A DNA stretch of 64,000 nt from Tenodera sinensis. Its lineage: Eukaryota > Arthropoda > Insecta > Mantodea > Mantidae. Shown in pieces: positions 20,598 through 31,904 of this stretch. The notes beneath the pieces are model-generated. The model ran no database searches, was not told where the DNA came from, and saw only the letters and a program-made list of their open reading frames with translations. Position numbers and translations under genes: made by a program. The DNA lies in contig CM060965.1 in NCBI GenBank assembly GCA_030765045.1, positions 19,482,085 to 19,546,084 on the forward strand, read 5' to 3'. Positions within the stretch are counted from its first letter, which is position 1; every line of letters begins with the position of its first letter.

Positions 20598-20692
20598 TCT
20601 ATTGCTATGAACATTTTAGTTCTCTCACCGGTTTAAAGCAATATAAAAAATTGCAGGAATGGTTCCATTGTTCTGATACAAAGAGGATACAG
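20598..20692 (+). CDS. Candidate short orphan exon
   Basis: A strong polypyrimidine tract ending TTTTGCAG precedes 95 nt. These are open in one frame (YCYEHFSSLTGLKQYKKLQE, then WFHCSD...RIQ) and end CAG followed by GTAATG. No partner exon is recognised nearby, so this may be a lone exon of another gene, an alternative exon, or chance. Confidence 0.2.
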
Positions 20693-21432
20693 GTAATGCT
20701 ATAGTCAAATGTTTTTAAATAGCTTCCTTAGGTCTTATATATGGGTGCCTGGTGTCAGATACCTGTCAAGGAGCAGACAAACACTGGATCAGAGAGTAGT
20801 CAGAATGGGTGATCTGCCCGGAGACTGGTATGAGAGTGAGGAAGGAGATAGGAGGACGAAAAACCTATCCAGTCAGTGTTAAATCTGCCAAATTCATAAT
20901 TCATTATCTCAAATAATATTTAAGATATCAGATGACAGTTTTAGGATTTCAGTTTAGTTGAAAGTTTACAGGATGTTGCTCCTTGATCTACTTTTATATG
21001 TTTGTTTATTAAGCAAGAAAGAGTTATTTTCTTAAAAATACCATCCTTTTATCAAAATTTATCAGCAATTATTTCTTTTAAAAAATAATCGTCTATGTTA
21101 TTAACACCAAATAGATTCTCAGCATACTTAGAGGTTGTCTTTATCATACCAAAATTGAATTCAGCTATCTTAATAGTTTCTGAGAAAATGGAGAAAACAA
21201 ACTTGCATATATTTACACCTCCCTTAAATAATGAACATAAATTGTGTAATACGAAGTGCTACAGATTAGCTCTAGATTTTAAAAGACTGATGTGTAACAG
21301 TCACATGGTTTTTAGTACACAGTGTTATTTATTTTCATTACAATCTACAAATTATTCTTGTTAATCATGATAAATTTCCCCAGTGATGAGAAACAAAAGA
21401 ATGTTAACATTTTGAGGCATATAGCCTACTAT
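20693..21432. other. Intergenic DNA, no recognised feature
   Basis: Only weak similarity to dispersed repeats (for example a GTCACATGG...TTTTTAGTACA block near 21300). Confidence 0.4.
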
Positions 21433-21639
21433 GCTTTTCAAATGGGAAGAGTTCTGATCTGCAGCCAATGAATACATTGACGTGTACAGCGTTGCAAGCT
21501 CATTACCCTCACTCTTTTCATATTTCTTTATGCATGTCAAGCCCCACTTAATGGGAAAGCATTATGACAACACAGCAGGACTATGATTGGTTGCCGGCCT
21601 GGAGGTGCTCAAGGACAAACTCCTTCCCATTTGAAAAGC
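21433..21639. repeat. MITE-like element with ~20-bp inverted ends
   Basis: The left end GCTTTTCAAATGGGAAGAGTT is mirrored by AACTCCTTCCCATTTGAAAAGC at the right end, about 207 bp in all (motifs given in part). It abuts or overlaps the left end of the 2.5-kb inverted-repeat element at 21639. Confidence 0.65.
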
Positions 21640-24140
21640 ACAGTAAAACCTGTCGGTACTGGTAATAGACGGTTCATAGACAATCATTTTGAGATAGAGA
21701 ACCTATGGTCTAGGATTACAAATTACAGAATTATGCCTTAAAATTGCTTGGGCAAATGCACACCACTGATCATGCCTATTGCAGCTGTAACGTATGATGA
21801 GAAAACAAGTGGGTGAGTTTTGTAGCCCAAATATTTAGTGTAATGGATAGGTTGCCGGGATGATGAAGGTGCACATCAATTAAAAGCTTGGGTTCAAATC
21901 ACCATAGCCACGTATTTTCATTTTCTTTTTTCTTTCTTTCTTAAGTACATTGAATTTAATTTGATTTACAGGAAACATTTGTGTCGTGTTGTAATTTTTC
22001 ATTTAACCAATGCTTTTTATTTCAAATTTGCTTAACTATTATTTACTCTTTCATGGCTTAAATAGTAAATGCACAATGAGAATTTCATATGTACTTAATA
22101 CAGATGGTTTAATCTTAAGTAATAACTTACAAACAAGTAAATATCTGAACTGTGACATATCCTATGTACTTTGAACATAAGGATGACATAAAATGAAACA
22201 AATTAAAATAAGCAGTTGAAAGAGCTACATGTGACCGAATTATTATAAACATAAGTTGAATACAATACTATAGGTAGATACAAACAGAACATAGGTAAGG
22301 AAACAAACTATGAGTAGGTGCAAATTTCAAAGGAAATGCTCAAAATGGTGACCTTTAACATCAGTGCATAGGCAACATCGACATAGAACTGATTCACGAA
22401 TCTTGAGAATTCCTGGTACATTGCAAATCTCATCACTGGCTGCAATAATGTGGGCAACCAGCGTCTCTTCAGAATCAATGATGAATATACCAATCCATGG
22501 GCTTAAGATCCAGTGAAGAGGTGGCCAGGGCATGGCAGGGCTGCCTCTTCGGATCCGATTGGGGAAGATGTTTATAGCATAATGTGCAGAAGCTTTGTCA
22601 TGTTGGAAATGCAGTTGAGCACGAACATCAAGGGCTGGCAGTTCATCCTTCAGAAATGTTTTATAAGTTACCCTGTAGTCTTGGAGGAAGAAGGTACAGC
22701 CCAATGACGGGTCAGAAACAATGCCAGTCTATGGGTTCACCATAAACTACTGTTGCCAGCTCTTCTGAACAGTGGCATGGGGGTTTTCGTATGTCCATAT
22801 GTGACTATTCTTGTAGTTTAGAATTGGACCATCGATGGTAAATGTGGCTTCATCAGTGAACAACACCACTGAAAACAGTTCTGGTGGCTGCCTTAAGGTG
22901 CATTTGCAAAACTGCAACCATAAATCACAATCCTCTGGAGTTAAGGCTTGCACCTTTTGTAGATGGAAAGGGTACAGGAGCTCCTCATGCAAGGCTTTCC
23001 ATGCACTTTTGTGGTTGACACCCAATATACATTCTTCAAATTCTGGAGTGTGATGGGTACCTCTTACACTGCAATCTGCTTTATTTAACACCAGAGAGTT
23101 CTCGCAAATGCTGATCCACAGATTCAAAAGTAGTTTGATATGGCTGCTATCTATTGGGATAGCTTTCGCTGTAAATCTGAGCAACTATTGCAGAACAACC
23201 TCCTGCTTTGCCGTACACTAGGTGCATGTCAGCTAATTCGGCAAAAGTATAATTTTGTTGCATGTTCTCAAAGTACCTACTTAACTGTTTCAACATAATC
23301 TTGTGTGCTGAAGGCAAATAGGAAATGAGATGTGGATGACTTAAGTAGGAAACAGTCACTACATGGAAGTGTTACTCTCTTCCAGGGTTATTATGATCAC
23401 CTATTGGCAGTATTACACATTTGTCAAGCTAACACATGGGAGTCGTAGTACTTTATGCTATTGCTTAGTTCAACATTTTGTGAATTATTTACAGCTGGTC
23501 AACTATTAGATTGAAAATTGCTCTTATTGATATGGACAATTATAGCCAACCGACAGCTTCAGACCAATCTCAGTACACAACCCTCTAGTCTAAGCCATCA
23601 GATGTGAGATGAAGCAAAAGTAAAAAATACCCTGTGAGTTGTATATGATGGTGGTATTTTGCTATTTTAAAGCATAAGCACAACGTTGCTCTCAAAATGG
23701 AGAAGAAAGGAGGAAAAATTTTACCCATCTCCAGGTTTGAACTTGATTTCATGGGTTTATTAGGTCCACAGTCAGTCCACATAACCGTTTGACCAAAGCA
23801 CACATTTTAGAACTGCCCTCTGTTCCTTTAGCTTTTTTGCCACAACCTGTTATCCATTGCAGTGGCATGCAGCACATGTTACGTCCACAATTTAAGCGAT
23901 TTTGGTAACGCTACAGTTTTAGAAATGCTTCTTTAGAGAGACAAAAGACAGGCTTTACTAAATGTCTAATAAGCACTATTTCATTTCCAGTGCCTACTAT
24001 TTACATATTTCTTTTTCTGGTAATGATTTATGAATAATTTAAATACATATAACTTGGTAAGTTGACATCGTCGACCATAGGTTTCCTATCTCAAATAGAT
24101 TGTCTATGAACTGTCTATGACCAGTGAAATTCGTACAGTG
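21639..24140. mobile_element. 2.5-kb element with ~80-bp terminal inverted repeats
   Basis: The left end starts CACAGTAAAACC and the right end, read inward, starts CACTGTACGAA. Both continue with a shared block (AGTTCATAGACAATC, then TTTGAGATAG and AACCTATGGTC). The CAC start resembles CACTA-type DNA transposons, which is only suggestive. I found no convincing target duplication. The interior holds a tRNA-like SINE fragment (B box GGGTTCAAATC near 21892) and the IS630/Tc1-like transposase remnant. Confidence 0.6.
22310..23370 (-). pseudogene. IS630/Tc1-mariner superfamily transposase remnant
   Basis: In - strand order, 23359-23147 carries an N-terminal piece (YFENMQQNYTFAELADMHLV) and 23184-22747 the first catalytic Asp block (VVLFTDEATFTIDG) and ENPHA. 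22704-22327 carries LPALDVRAQLHFQHDKASAH, with the second Asp, and FPNRIRRGSPAMPWPP. The third catalytic region (SLDLKPMDW) is found only in another frame near 22500, so a frameshift separates it. This pattern (DEATF, QHD.A.AH, SPDLxPxD) is the insect IS630-like group. It has at least three frame breaks. It is nested between the outer inverted repeats at 21639/24140; whether those belong to it is unclear. Confidence 0.75.
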
Positions 24141-24165
24141 TTATTAATTTACACCCTCTATATAT

Positions 24166-24400
24166 AAGTGCCAGTGTGGTGTGAGGGTAGTGCATCTGCC
24201 TTACATTAAGAGGTCCTGAGTTCAAATCGTGGTTAGGGGAGTAATCAGGATACGGTTCTTTTCCTGGTTTTCCCTTATCCTTAGAAGACAAATGTCACAT
24301 AACTTGAAGTTCTACGAACCCCAAGCTTATTTGAGCATAATTTCTCTCATTCATCGTCCAATATGACCTATCTGGTTAAAGGGCATTAAACTTTAAAAAA
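24166..24400 (+). repeat. tRNA-derived SINE, family C
   Basis: The head GTGTGGTGTGAGGGTAG...GAGTTCAAATCGTGG carries A- and B-box-like blocks. It is followed by a body with TTTTCCTGGTTTTCCC and a 3' end GGGCATTAAACTTTAAAAAA. It lies immediately downstream of the 24140 repeat end. Confidence 0.65.
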
Positions 24401-24723
24401 AGTTTATCTGATAAACCTGTGTATTTTAACTAAAATATACATTTTTCCTGCATTTACATACGAGTCACCAATTTGTCCACTATGCAATCTAAATGCAGAA
24501 ATGGATTATATTCATCTTCAAAAATGTCCATCACTTCTCAATATACAAAATGATTTTGAAAAATATTGGAATGTAAGGTGGCATATGACTTCATTGTTAA
24601 CTGTCAGTATTAGAAAACAACAGAATTTTTCCTGCGGTAAGCTTTAGTATCTGTCTTTAAGGTTTAAGATTATGTAAAATTCAATAAGAATGCAGAAATG
24701 ATTAATACAAGAAATTCAAAATA

Positions 24724-24824
24724 TAGAGAGGTAGAACTGGAACTTAAAAATTCAATGCCCACACACGGCTTGTGTGTTTAAAAACAGCAACAGTAAGTTT
24801 GTTGGCATAAATAAATAATAATTC
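24724..24824 (+). repeat. Hairpin tRNA-derived retroposon, internally deleted
   Basis: The family start (GAGAGGTAGAACTGG...AATGCC) is joined directly to the family tail (CACACACGGCTTGTGTG... through ATAAATAAATAAT). Both tRNA-like heads are removed. This copy shows that the two ends travel together as one unit. Confidence 0.75.
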
Positions 24825-24935
24825 AAAATATAGTTTTAATTTATATTCCAGCACCTCAGATATAATTTCAGCTGCTAGTCATTTGTAAAAAGGATGTAAA
24901 GACTGTTCTGTTTAAGTGATTTTCTGGGATGGTAA

Positions 24936-25288
24936 ATGTAAAGGTAAACCCCGCGCGACAGCCCACGAAGGGCCAAGGCCTACCGCCCAGCCGCTGCGTC
25001 CCCCACCTCTGCCCACTACAGGCGTCATTGGTGAGGTGCAGTACTGGAGGGTGGGACGTGGTCAGCGCCCCAAGCCCTCCCGGCCAGTTATGCGGTCTTC
25101 TCGACCTGGGGCCGCTACTTCTCCATCAAGTAGCTCCTCAATTGGTCCCCCCGGGACCTAATGAGGCTGAGTGCACCCCGTGCCAGACCTCCCAGAGGGG
25201 ATAAAATCCCCATGCTGGTACTGGGGATCGAACCCGGGTCCTCCGCGCCACAGGCAAGCGCGCTGCCAGCTGCGCTACGGAGGCGGCC
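24936..25288 (-). mobile_element. Young GC-rich tRNA-derived SINE with 16-bp target duplication
   Basis: Perfect direct repeats TTTTCTGGGATGGTAA flank it (24920-24935 and 25289-25304). On the - strand it begins with a tRNA-like head (GCCTCCGTAGCGCAGCTGG A-box region, then GGGTTCGATCCCC B box), has a ~270-bp GC-rich body, and ends with a short TTTACC-type tail. Its GC content is far above the flanks, and the intact target duplication indicates a recent insertion. Confidence 0.9.
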
Positions 25289-25304
25289 TTTTCTGGGATG
25301 GTAA

Positions 25305-25889
25305 GATTTCTGAAAAGACTTTCACCTTGCTTTTGGTGCCTAATTTTAAGTATAACATTTGTTATTCAACTTTTCAAAAACAAAAAAGAAAAGAAAAGCC
25401 ACTGTGTTCAGGCAGTGGTGATGGCCAGGCTATAGTTTCATTGCATTTTCTTCACTTTCCTGACTAATGCTCATTGAAATAGAGCTTATGTGTTAGGCAA
25501 TGTTTTCACACCATGACAGGATCAATATTTCACTCAAGCTGTGTCTCCTATACCACATCATCAGCCTTAGCATAGACATGAATAGGGAAGTAGATGGTAA
25601 AGGAACTAAAGCACTTGATTGCTATGCCCAACTCTTCGTATTTATTAATCCAGCTTAGAAGAATCAAAGTCAATCAAATAAAGCATTTTGTGTTATTGGA
25701 AGATATGTTCCAATATGGAACATAATACCTCATACCATAAAGTTAACTGCCAAAGGAATTAGCAAGAGCACTTCATAGATCTTAATTGACATAACGCATA
25801 CAAAGTGTATGAGTCCTAAAGCAAGTAAATTTGATAAAACTTTGAATAAGAAGCCATGATACATTTAAATTGTCTCCTGAGGTCATGAG
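25305..25889. other. Intergenic DNA
   Basis: No feature recognised. Confidence 0.4.
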
Positions 25890-26110
25890 AAGAATCCTGG
25901 CAGATTGTGCTGGATTTTTTGGGCATAAACATGCTTAGAATGGCTTCCTTTGGAAGGGTCATAAAGGTGGTGATCCCATGTCATAGACTTATGGCACGTA
26001 AAAGAAGTTCAAGCCTAATAAAAAGGCTTTATTTGATGTACAATATAGAATGGGACACAAAAAATCATTGCAACTAACAGGTGTCCATAAATAAAAACAA
26101 TTTGTCATAT
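25890..26110 (+). repeat. Diverged SINE body fragment, family E
   Basis: It shares blocks with 26262-26460 in the same order: GGATTxTTTTGGG, a 'TAGxxTGGCTTCCTTxxGAAGG' type block and AATGGGA. The tRNA-like head is missing. Confidence 0.45.
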
Positions 26111-26261
26111 ATAATGTGTATGAGATTTTGAATAACACAACACGTTATGTGTATGAGCTCACATGCAATGTGTACAAAGTCTAAAGCAAGCAAATTGTAT
26201 GTGGTTTGAAGGTTCACTTGAGTAGGCACTGGCCTACTGATCCTAAGGTTGTAAGGTCATC

Positions 26262-26460
26262 CTCTGTGGTCTAGGGGCAACATGCTAGCTTCTAAGCCAC
26301 AAGTTCAACCCGGCAGAGGGTGATGGATTCTTTTGGGTATAAAAATCCCTATCATAGCTTCCTTCAGAAGGATAAAGAGGCCTCTGAGCAAAATTAAGTG
26401 GTCTGTTACCCAGTATAAAATGGGATGCTGAGAACCTTGCTGTTAAAGAGTGCATAAATA
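26262..26460 (+). repeat. tRNA-derived SINE, family E
   Basis: The head CTGTGGTCTAGGGGCAAC...AAGTTCAACCCGG has A/B-box-like spacing. The body is shared with 25890-26110. Confidence 0.55.
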
Positions 26461-26526
26461 ACTCAATTTCAGTTTTCTGGCTGAGATCAATGGCTTTTAA
26501 GTGTGCTTAAAAGATTTGATATCGCC

Positions 26527-26720
26527 TAAGCATTGGTCTGGGTGACTCGGTTAGACACTGGCCTACTGATCCCAAGGTCGCAGGTTCAAATCCAGCCCAG
26601 ACTGATGGACATGTCAGTAGATTTACTGGCATGTAAAAGAACTCCTGCAAGACAAAATTCTGGCACACTGGCAACACTGATGTGATCCTGGCAGTTGACA
26701 GTATAATTACACAACAAAAT
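26527..26720 (+). repeat. tRNA-derived SINE, family B
   Basis: The head GGTCTGGGTGACTCGGTTAG...GCAGGTTCAAATCC carries A and B boxes. The body is CAGTAGATTTACTGGCATG and the 3' end GTTGACAGTATAATTA. Part of another head of the same family lies just upstream (about 26219-26260). Confidence 0.75.
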
Positions 26721-28261
26721 AATTTAATTTAGTCGCTTAAGCTACTATATTCTTAATCCCCATTCTGCCTAAAAGGAAATGTGTAACAAAACCATTTCTA
26801 AAAATGTTTATCTCAGTTAGCATAAAGTAGACAGAAGAATTAGCTTTGTAAGAATAGTTTGTACAAGAGGGAGTAGAGAAAGTAAGTACACACATCAGAT
26901 ATTTTAAAACTGATATTTGCAGTTCCCTACTTAGTCCAGCATTACATACTATATTAAACAGCATAAGGACTTTTTCAGCAGCTGTTTTATGCAGGTTTGA
27001 ATTTAGTTTTTCTGCCCCAGAATACTAGCTGGACTTTGGTGTATAGCATGGCTCATGGAATAGTTCTTAAATTCTTGGTTCTTGCTGTTAGAAATATGGT
27101 TCTGTTTTTCATATCTTAATGCTTTTGATAATTTTCTGATATGTTGCCTTATGCAGTAGCTTATTGAGTCCGTCTTTGTGTAGGGATATTTATTGAAAGG
27201 ACTACTTGCAAGTACTGTGCCATGTGTCTGGTAACTAAAATGTGTTTACAGTGTCATTAAAACAGTTTCTTTTGGCAGTCAGAATCTGTTTTTAAGGATG
27301 GTATTGACTGCTGCTTGCTAGATTTAGTAGTAGAAATTATTTTTCAGCAACAGTTCCGATTGTTCCAGTTACAAATAATTAAATATGTCCAACAGCATTT
27401 ACACATAATTATATCAGTAAGATACCCCCCTGCTCTGAGGTTGCATTACATGCCTGGATTTTTTAATATCAAAGTTGTGATTTTTTTTGCTGGTATCAAA
27501 AGACAACTTTTCTACATTATGCAGATGAAACCGTAATTTATTATTAACAAAAATACATCTGTATGTGTATTATAAATGCTACACACAGCAACTCACCTCC
27601 ATTTTATCACATAATTTGTTGTAATGATCTTGCATCAGTGTGCAGGATGCTAATCATATATCCCAAAACAGCATCTCATTTAAATGTATATCGCAAGAAC
27701 ACAATTGCATAATTAACTCAAATTGGCCAAATTTCTAGTGGGCATATCCATTTGTGCAATTTGAAAGCAGGGATGGTTCCAAGGTCTCACCTCATCAAAT
27801 GTAACATTTGTATTAAATATACTGTCTGTGATCACAGCACTACTTTGGGAACCAGTTATAAAAATCTGATGTGTTACACTCACGTGACTTTCTCTGCTCT
27901 TGTACTAACCATTCTTACAAACTCTTATTCCTATATCTTCTTCGTGGTAGTTGAGATAAACATTTGCAGAAATTATCTTATCTTCTTGTAGGTAATATGA
28001 GAATACAGTAGATTTTGAGCGAGTCAAATCTTTTAAAGCCTTGAGATTCCATTCTCTTAGCAAGGTTAACATATAAAAAAATGAATAAGGGTGTTTTCCA
28101 TTTGACAGAAGTTGTTGTTAGCTAATGTTGGATTTCTCACAATGAAGTCATTAATCCTCTTGCTCTCCAATATTTTTCACTGATGAATGGGGCACTAGAA
28201 GTATAGTAAGATTTGCTGTCTACAGTTTACCAGTTATGCAAAAGTCATCCAGAGTATACAG
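26721..28261. other. Intergenic DNA with a dispersed ~180-bp repeat
   Basis: The segments near 26745-26900 (- sense) and 27870-28045 (+ sense) share a repeat also seen at 52325-52495. Landmarks are TCACGTGACTTTCTCT, TGAGATAAACATTTGCAGAAAT and GAGTCAAATCTTTTAAAGC. No gene recognised. Confidence 0.5.
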
Positions 28262-28655
28262 GACTACATGAGCTATAACCAGAAAATTCAAGATATACAT
28301 TTTATTTGCCATAAGAATATCTCAAACATGTCGTATTTTAATAAAAATCGTTTGCCATTTTCAAGAAAATAAAAATTTTTGAAAAATGTTTCATATAAAA
28401 TGGAGGAATTTTCTTCAAAATCTGTGTCACATTCTTGAAAGACATGAAACTTTTGGTTTTTAACCGACTTTTAGTCTTGGAGTTATGCTGTCCAGACTGA
28501 CACACACACACATGAGCATGGACCTTTTTCTAAAAATGCTTTTTTTTTATTCAGAGGCCTCAAAACATACATTTCCGGTGAAATCTTAACACTGAATTTT
28601 TGGATGGAGTACAATACTTCCTCTACTTTACTATACGTAGTAGAGAAAGTAAAAA
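28262..28655 (+). repeat. ~390-bp dispersed repeat with CA seed, copy 1
   Basis: Landmarks in order are AAGAATATCTCAAACATG, AATTTTCTTCAAAATCTGTG, AACCGACTTTTAGT, a short (CA)n, TTTTTCTAAAAATGC, GGCCTCAAAACATA and a palindromic end around CTATACGTAGTAGAG. The same order occurs at 34250-34620 and, inverted, at 51545-51985. Confidence 0.7.
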
Positions 28656-28832
28656 TGAATGATAGCGTTTTTACAAAGTTGGAGCACTTTCATTTTGAAA
28701 CTGTATAAGTGGCCCTATGGTTATCTTTTTCTTTTTTAAATTTTTGAATGATCCCTGTCTAGCTAGAACATTCATATTTCCCCTTCAGCTTGAACTTGTG
28801 TTTCCGGCTATACTGCCACAGTCCCTATTGTC

Positions 28833-29050
28833 TGTCTGGGTGGCTCTGCTGGTTAGGTGCTGGTCTGTATATCCCAAAGTTGCAGGTTCAAATCCAACCC
28901 AAATGGATGGTTTTTAAGTATGCTTAAAGGCAACAGCCTCACATCAGTATAATTTCCTGACTAATAAAATGAACACCTGTGGGACGAAATTCCTGCACGT
29001 AGGTGGCACTGATATAATACTGTCAATAGACAGTGTCATTAAGAAGCAAA
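28833..29050 (+). repeat. tRNA-derived SINE, family B
   Basis: The head GTCTGGGTGGCTCTGCTGG...GCAGGTTCAAATCC is followed by the family body and the 3' block CTGTCAATAGACAGTGTCATTAA. Confidence 0.7.
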
Positions 29051-30037
29051 ATATTTATTTTACCTTCCCTGTTTACTTGGTCCAAAGGTTATCTTTTCCT
29101 CATTATTATTCTGTCTTGAACCTCAGTCACACCACACCAATGATCTGCAAAACCTGCAATATGTGAATTTTCATATATATAAACAAAGTTATTCTTAAAA
29201 GAATAACCTAATTTTGTCTTTCTTTCCTCACTAATACTTGCAAGTGTTACTGAGGTTCAAAATGCAGCTAATCTTATTTATTAAATAGAACTGAATAACA
29301 ATTCCAATGCAGCTGAAATGTTTAACCACTATTTTCTGTTTGTTTTTAAAACAATAAGGAGGATGAATAGGTTACGTTCACATTTATGCTCTCTTGTCAG
29401 TTTTATCTTTTTCCTTTGCTGTTACACTTTATTTTACATTTCCATTATGCCCAGTATTTTACATGCCATATTTGATAAATTATTTATGATTTAAATTATT
29501 TGGAATGTATGCAAGGAACACAAATGTAATATGAATGCATTGTCTTAAAGTGTAATTCTGGCATTCCTAATAACAAAACAAAAAAAAAATAAATAAAAAC
29601 AAAAATAAAAACCTGTTTACAGTTGAAAAACTACAAAGGAAACAAAAAAAAATCTTTTTAAATGACTATGTGTGAATGTATGTGCTTAAATATGTAAGAA
29701 TGTTAAAGAAAAATTGTGCAATGTATGTTTCGACTTATTTGAGAGTTTTAACAAAGAATGTCTGCAAAAATCTTCAGAAAATACATTTGTATATAATATA
29801 GTTTACATTTTATTATTTCACATCTGAGAACTGCCATAGTTATTATAGTTTCAGGTTTTGATGTGTACATTCTTGTAAATAAGGAGCACAACAAAAGATA
29901 AATGTACAGTGAGAGCAGCTAGTAATGAATGTAAATATATACATAAACACACACAATATTGGTTTCTTTCTTCCCCATGTCCGTTGTCTTAACACTTAAC
30001 AATGTGCCTCTCATTTTCAGTTGGTTATTTACGTCCT
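29051..30037. other. Downstream and probable 3' UTR region of NFXL1
   Basis: AT-rich sequence. On the - strand the first AATAAA away from the stop is near 29813-29808; another lies near 29420. Neither can be confirmed as the used poly(A) signal. Confidence 0.4.
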
Positions 30038-30265
30038 TTATTTCCAAAAAACCAGCACACAGAATGCCAGTATTAAACCAGAAACACAGACTACTGGAAA
30101 CCAGTATTTGGACACAAAAGATGTGGCTGCTTCTTCCTGCAATTGTTTACGACGATGTTTCTTGCCACCCCTTGTGCCCTGGAACTTCTTATTGAATTTC
30201 TCTAACTCCTCTTGATTCTTGCGTTCTTCCTCCAGACGACGTGCCAAATCTTCAGCTTCTTTTGC
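30038..30265 (-). CDS. NFXL1: NFXL1-type protein, last exon (coiled coil and membrane anchor)
   Basis: The acceptor (TTTTACTTGCAG read on - strand) ends before 30265, the exon is phase 0, and the stop TAA is at 30040-30038, giving 75 residues. It encodes a charged, coiled-coil-like stretch (AKEAEDLARRLEEERKNQEE), a basic patch (GGKKHRRKQ) and a hydrophobic C-terminal segment (PVVCVSGLILAFCVLVFWK) that looks like a single membrane anchor. The layout of Cys-rich fingers, charged helix and terminal hydrophobic segment is that of vertebrate NFXL1 and not of NFX1/shuttle craft, which lacks the anchor. Nuclear or ER-membrane location cannot be decided from sequence. Confidence 0.85.
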   Translation of the reverse strand, partial: AKEAEDLARRLEEERKNQEELEKFNKKFQGTRGGKKHRRKQLQEEAATSFVSKYWFPVVCVSGLILAFCVLVFWK

Positions 30266-30832
30266 CTGCAAGTAAAATAGAGGTATGAGATATGTAATTT
30301 CTAGCAGTTAAGTGCATTTACTGCAGCTGTATATGAGAACAGTAATGTTTAACTTTGTAACTGTAGTATTAATCTAATAACAACAAGTATTACTGATGCA
30401 TTTTCCAACGGGTGGTTTCTTTTGCTTTCAAATTTATGGCAACACTGCCTTCACAAACTTGCTAATTTTTTCAGCTTGCCTACAAAATTGGGAGCAGAAG
30501 CAACTTTTTGGCTATGTGGGCAGATCCGAGGTTACAGATTTTCACAACAAATATGACAAAGCATTAAATTCTTGTTTACTTGCTTGAAGTGAAGGCAAGC
30601 TGACTCAAAAATCAAACTCAAACATGAATACTTCATTGTTAATGGTGCTTCTGTTTGTTATGTTTAAGATTGTGGACTGAATGGACACACTAATTGGTAC
30701 ACAGTGCTATGATAGGCCAGAGCTTATCTGTGTATCCATCCTTCATTTTAATCCTGGTCCCCCATCACTAGGCTATAAGAAAAGCATTGTGTGGATTTCA
30801 AATTTGATTGTAGCTCTAATGAGATCTAGTGA
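30266..30832. other. NFXL1 intron segment without features
   Basis: No repeat or exon recognised. Confidence 0.4.
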
Positions 30833-31904
30833 CTATACAGGTTTCAGCAAAAGAATTGGTCGTGATGTAAACAATGCCTAAAAATGTATCCTTCTGCTTT
30901 CTCACTCTGATTGGAGCAGTAATGGCACTAATTTTGTAACCACGTGGAGCCTGGAACTATCATTGCCTGCCTCCAACCCACCAATCCTTCACACGATAGT
31001 TTAAAACATGCTACTGCCTCTTGCAGCTGCTGATTAGATAACAATCACGTGTTGCACTGAGCTAAAAACAGAAATATAAATTTAAAATCACTATAGGAAA
31101 GAAAGCTTTAGCATACTTAATCTGAATCTGAAAGAGGTATTCCACCTAGATCGGAGTTCTGCTCCCCTCTATCTTTATCTTTGGTATACCCAGTGGCTGC
31201 TAATTATCCTAAAACTATAAACAAAACGAACGCTAACTTAACCTCCGTGAATCAGAGATGTAAGCTTGTACAAATAACAAATTATAAGCATATAACGAAT
31301 GCACGTTCACGTGATTTGGTGTGACCAGTGGTAAACTCAGAATCTTAACAGCTAAAGGCGTAGTTAACTTCCCTATTTTAAACCTTTCACTATGCGTGCA
31401 ATTTATGCTTAATGCAGATACACCTGTAAACTCTGCCGTAAGGTTAACAATATCTTTGACAGCTAAAGTGGGATATTTCTTGCATAGTTTGTGGAACACA
31501 TTGAGAATTAACTTTTTTACCACTTGTTAGAGGCTTGTCTCTGCAATGTTTTATAAACTGCACTTGTTTGGCCATAATGGTTCACTAACAATCTCACCTT
31601 CCCACTTCCAAAGTTGACCAACAAAGGCAGTCTGGTACGTTCTTTGCTCATTTTCTGATTAAGTCCAATTAATTATTTCAGATTCATTTTGTTGCAGTTC
31701 TGCAAAGTACAATAATGTGTTAAACTTACCATTGTTACATCATACAGAGAAGATCCAGTAGTTTTTGTTATTATTGAGCAAACTACTTTGTAGCCGATGT
31801 ACCTCCTAATATGCAGCATCAGGCAATGAACGTACACCTTAATTCTATTTGTACAGGTGCTTCTGTTTACATCACGACCAATTCTTTCAGTGAAACCAGT
31901 ATAG
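30833..31904. repeat. ~1.07-kb element with ~42-bp terminal inverted repeats
   Basis: The left end CTATACAGGTTTCA...AAGAATTGGTCGTGATGTAAACA is mirrored at 31864-31904 with a few mismatches. The interior has no transposase motif, so this looks like a non-autonomous DNA transposon within the NFXL1 intron. Confidence 0.65.

Noticed and set aside
25210..25285. Apparent tRNA gene (GCGCAGCTGG...GGTTCGATCCCC)
   Set aside because: It is the head of the GC-rich SINE with target duplication. The sequence continues into a long SINE body and lacks a standalone tRNA end.
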